A stretch of 7,412 nucleotides of DNA from Candidatus Uhrbacteria bacterium RIFOXYB12_FULL_58_10 (GTDB lineage: Bacteria; Patescibacteriota; Patescibacteriia; 2-12-FULL-57-11), in the NCBI GenBank assembly GCA_943359495.1, contig CALRHY010000034.1:1-7412 (forward strand), read 5' to 3'. This document shows positions 5,503-7,412 of this stretch, piece by piece; position 1 is the stretch's first letter; each line of letters begins with the position of its first letter. Under the pieces are notes generated by a model. The model made no database searches and was not told the origin of the DNA. It saw nothing but the letters and a program-made list of their open reading frames with translations. A program made the position numbers and the translations under genes.

Positions 5503-6249
5503 ATGGTGCGTTCCCCTGTTTCTTTCCTCGCTCAGCGGTTTCGCGGCTCACGAAATATCTTTTCCTTGCGCGTGGCCATGCCTGTCGTTTTGCTCGTGTC
5601 TGTTGGTGCGATTATTGCAGGAATGGTACTCGGTATTTTTTTTGGTCCCCGTCTGCTTCGGCACAGCATACCGATCACCGTCTCAAAAGTGCGCGACATT
5701 AATCGCTTGCTCGAAGACGTGCGTGCACACATTGTCATCAATACCGCAGAAGATCCGACGGTTGCGACAGTCGAGCAGGCAGAAACCTTGCGCCAACAAA
5801 ATCCGCTTTTCTATAAAGATGTCCAAGCGGGTGATAAGTTAATTGTCTGGTCTGACCGTGCCGTGCTTTATTCGCCAAAACGTGATCTCGTTTTGGCTGC
5901 AATTGTTGCACCGGATACTCGTAGTGCAACCGGGTCGGGTGAGACATCTTCGGATGCCGCTGCATCAACGCAGGGATTCAGCGTAGAGATTCGCAATGGT
6001 AGTGGAAAGCCTGGGGCAACGAAGTGGTTGGTTGATCGCCTGAAAGAAAGTGGCTATTCAGCCTTGGCAACAAAAAATGCAGAAAAGACCTACGAGACTA
6101 CTGTGGTGGTTCGTGGCTCGGAAAAAAGTCGCAACAACTCCCTCGAAGCGTTCCTGCCACTATCCGGTGGCGCACTCGGCGACTTACCAGTTGGGGAAAA
6201 AGCGCCAACGACTGACATTCTCGTCATCCTTGGGAAAGACCAAAGATAA
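5503..6249 (+). CDS. Membrane-anchored LytR_C domain protein (no LCP domain)
   Basis: A 248-residue protein from ATG 5503. A basic N-terminus (RFRGSRNIFSLR) is followed by one membrane helix (26-48, MPVVLLVSVGAIIAGMVLGI). Next is a small domain (about 60-138) with the block PTVATVEQAETLRQQNPLFY and a GDKLIVWSDRAVLYSP motif. I recall this block before LytR_C domains in many CPR proteins. After a Ser/Ala/Thr linker comes a LytR_C-type domain (about 158-245), with SVEIRNGSGKPGATKWLVDR and KTYETTVVVRG. LytR_C usually follows the LCP phosphotransferase domain of cell-wall ligases; that domain is absent, so an envelope or binding role, not ligase activity, is inferred. A TTG start at 5440 is unlikely because it would precede the predicted transcription start. 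The next gene follows after 5 bases, so the two are probably translated together. Confidence 0.87.
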   Translation: MVRSPVSFLAQRFRGSRNIFSLRVAMPVVLLVSVGAIIAGMVLGIFFGPRLLRHSIPITVSKVRDINRLLEDVRAHIVINTAEDPTVATVEQAETLRQQNPLFYKDVQAGDKLIVWSDRAVLYSPKRDLVLAAIVAPDTRSATGSGETSSDAAASTQGFSVEIRNGSGKPGATKWLVDRLKESGYSALATKNAEKTYETTVVVRGSEKSRNNSLEAFLPLSGGALGDLPVGEKAPTTDILVILGKDQR

Positions 6250-6254
6250 TTGCA

Positions 6255-6692
6255 ATGATTTCTTTTTCAAAAAAACAATCGACGCAAACCGTTCTGTGGG
6301 GACTTGGTCTTTTGGTGGTTTTGACTGCGGCTCAATTTTTTTCGTCGCTTTTGCTCCGCATGACACCGATGACGTTTGGGAGAGCGGGGGATTACGCCGT
6401 TTTTTTGGCAAACGGACAGGTCTATTTTGGTTCGCTGGTCCGGGAAACAGAACAGGCAGTGACCATCACCGACATTTATTATCTCAAATCCGCCAGGCCA
6501 TTGGTGACACAGGATGAGTTACAGACCCAGGCAGACACTTCGCTGGTCAAGCTCGGCAACGAATTGCATGGCCCCGAAGACCGCATGGAGATCAATCGTG
6601 CTCAGGTTCTCTTTTTGGAGAAACTTCGCCCGGATGGCACTGTTGCAAAGGCAATTTCTCAGTATCGCAGCCAGCGAGAACAAGCGAAGTAG
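6255..6692 (+). CDS. Membrane-anchored hypothetical protein with an NGQVYFG domain (paralogue D)
   Basis: A 145-residue protein with one N-terminal membrane segment (about 13-34, VLWGLGLLVVLTAAQFFSSLLL). Its outer domain repeats the plan of the gene at 2438: AVFLANGQVYFGSL (48-61), TDIYYLKSA (72-80), TSLVKLGNELHGPEDRMEIN (95-114) and QVLFLEKLRPDGTVAKAI (117-134). The NGQVYFG core occupies identical residue positions (53-59) in both proteins, whereas the sequence between core and SL-KLG is shorter here and lacks the Thr/Pro-rich insert. Spacing of 5 bases from the LytR_C stop argues for one operon and coupled translation. A weak GGGAAAG (6232-6238) is the only Shine-Dalgarno-like site and is far upstream. 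The function is unknown; membrane location suggests partnership with the envelope proteins around it. Confidence 0.85.
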   Translation: MISFSKKQSTQTVLWGLGLLVVLTAAQFFSSLLLRMTPMTFGRAGDYAVFLANGQVYFGSLVRETEQAVTITDIYYLKSARPLVTQDELQTQADTSLVKLGNELHGPEDRMEINRAQVLFLEKLRPDGTVAKAISQYRSQREQAK

Positions 6693-6707
6693 GCGAAAGG
6701 AAAAAAG

Positions 6708-6750
6708 AAAACAAAAGACTGGATTTTGCACATCCAGTCTTTTGTTTTTT
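6708..6750 (+). terminator. Strong intrinsic terminator ending the envelope cluster
   Basis: A perfect 17-bp stem (6708-6724 with 6732-6748), a 7-base loop TTTGCAC and a tail of T residues. The left arm starts with A residues, so the element could also work from the opposite strand. It begins 15 bases after the stop at 6692. Confidence 0.95.
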
Positions 6751-6762
6751 GTAGTATACTAC
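6751..6762 (+). promoter_or_regulatory. Palindromic -10 region of the fibre-like gene
   Basis: GTAGTATACTAC is a perfect 12-base palindrome containing TATACT (6755-6760), the same -10 hexamer as the HU gene. It abuts the preceding terminator. Transcription would begin near 6767, about 10 bases before the ATG at 6777, with no Shine-Dalgarno sequence. No good -35 is visible at 16-18 bases. The symmetry could mark an operator or simply a symmetric -10. Confidence 0.5.
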
Positions 6763-6776
6763 CCCCACGAACCCTC

Positions 6777-7412
6777 ATGCTTCAAAAGCTGGTAGCACGA
6801 AAATCTTTTGATTTTCTCGGTCTACGCGTGAAGACATATTCACACGGGTTCTCTCGGCAACATCTTTTGATGATTGTTCTGTTTGTTGTTACTGGAACAG
6901 TCTTTGGGGGAATGAAGAAGGCAGCCTTTGCTTCGACAACGATTGGTTTGAATATCTCCACAGGTGGAACACTTACCGTTTCAGGAGCCGCATCTCTCCA
7001 AGGAGGAGCAAGTGTCTCTGATGGTCAGCTTCTTGATCTCTCCTCAATTCAACCCACTGCAGGAACCAATGAGGGACTCAAACTTCCCCAAGCATCAGGG
7101 AGCCTTGGTGCACCATCATCGGGTGTTGGCTATCTTGCCTACAGGACAGATACGTCTGCTCTCCAATATTACGACGGAGCAGCGTGGATTAGTGTCACCA
7201 CATCCACAGTCGCCAGCTCCTTCACCCCAAGTGCAAACAATACCTATGATCTTGGGAAGTTTGGCGGTGCTTGGAAAGACATTTACTCCTCAGGCACCGT
7301 CCGCATCGGGACAGGGACAATCATTGATGGAACAACCCTCACTCTTGCAGCAGCATCTGGCTTCAATCTTGGAAAGTTCTTTGTGGATTCTTCGGGTAAC
7401 GTCAACGCATCA
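6777..7412 (+). CDS. Fibre-like surface protein, N-terminal part (runs off the right edge)
   Basis: An open frame of 212 codons from ATG 6777 to the window end, without a stop. A basic N-terminal stretch (1-29) precedes a hydrophobic segment (about 30-45, LLMIVLFVVTGTVFGG). A possible signal-peptidase site follows at AFA|STT (about 52/53). The rest is Gly/Ser/Thr-rich, low in charge and without cysteine, with short beta-repeat phrases such as GGTLTVSGAASLQGGASVSD, GYLAYRTDTSALQYYDGAAW (118-137) and NNTYDLGKFGGAWKDIYSSG (154-173). These phrases resemble tail-fibre or trimeric adhesin-like proteins, and similar ones are frequent in CPR genomes (from memory). It is probably exported and surface-exposed; attachment to a host cell is plausible but unproven. 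It has its own -10 box and is separated from the envelope cluster by a strong terminator. The start is near-leaderless and has no ribosome binding site. Confidence 0.8.
   Translation, partial: MLQKLVARKSFDFLGLRVKTYSHGFSRQHLLMIVLFVVTGTVFGGMKKAAFASTTIGLNISTGGTLTVSGAASLQGGASVSDGQLLDLSSIQPTAGTNEGLKLPQASGSLGAPSSGVGYLAYRTDTSALQYYDGAAWISVTTSTVASSFTPSANNTYDLGKFGGAWKDIYSSGTVRIGTGTIIDGTTLTLAAASGFNLGKFFVDSSGNVNAS

Noticed and set aside
1..7412. Alternative genetic code (UGA as Gly), as in some CPR lineages
   Set aside because: No coding frame needs in-frame TGA to stay open. The assigned plus-strand genes with visible ends stop at TAA or TAG, but so few genes do not prove reassignment.

Overview
The window most likely comes from a member of the Patescibacteria (Candidate Phyla Radiation, CPR). 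This is an inference from gene content: an HU protein, a membrane-anchored LytR_C protein with the linker domain often seen in these genomes, a large surface protein combining an Asn-rich linker with carboxypeptidase-regulatory-like modules, a tail-fibre-like surface protein, and a GC-rich gene resembling a CPR-expanded family of hypothetical proteins. No ribosomal RNA or other phylogenetic marker is present, so the lineage cannot be fixed more closely. Base composition looks moderate, except for a clearly GC-rich patch at about 720-1290.

Layout. The left edge (1-555, minus strand) holds the N-terminal 185 codons of an HI0933/BaiN-type flavoprotein. Next comes a plus-strand GC-rich accessory gene (start 701). 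Its frame runs without a stop through its own apparent terminator (1323-1352) and into the promoter of the next gene, so its 3' end looks frameshifted. A compact HU gene (1463-1735) follows with a strong terminator. From 1796 to 2363 lies an orphan 96-aa gene preceded by a structured leader, in which two mutually exclusive stems and a 24-codon upstream ORF look like a transcription attenuator. A good terminator closes that unit.

The right half (about 2400-6750) is a four-gene cell-envelope cluster: a small membrane-anchored protein (2438-2893), an 831-aa secreted or membrane surface protein (2940-5435), a LytR_C membrane protein (5503-6249) and a second small membrane-anchored protein (6255-6692). 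The first and last genes are clear paralogues sharing an Asn-Gly-Gln-Val-Tyr-Phe-Gly core. A 17-bp-stem terminator (6708-6750) ends the cluster. It is followed at once by a palindromic -10 region and the start of a fibre-like surface protein that runs off the right edge (6777-7412).

Working together (inference): the right half encodes envelope-anchored and surface-exposed proteins, probably two transcription units (about 2406 onward and 5440 onward) sharing one terminator. The paralogous pair flanking the big surface protein and the LytR_C protein suggests a common complex or role. Their biochemical function cannot be read from the sequence.
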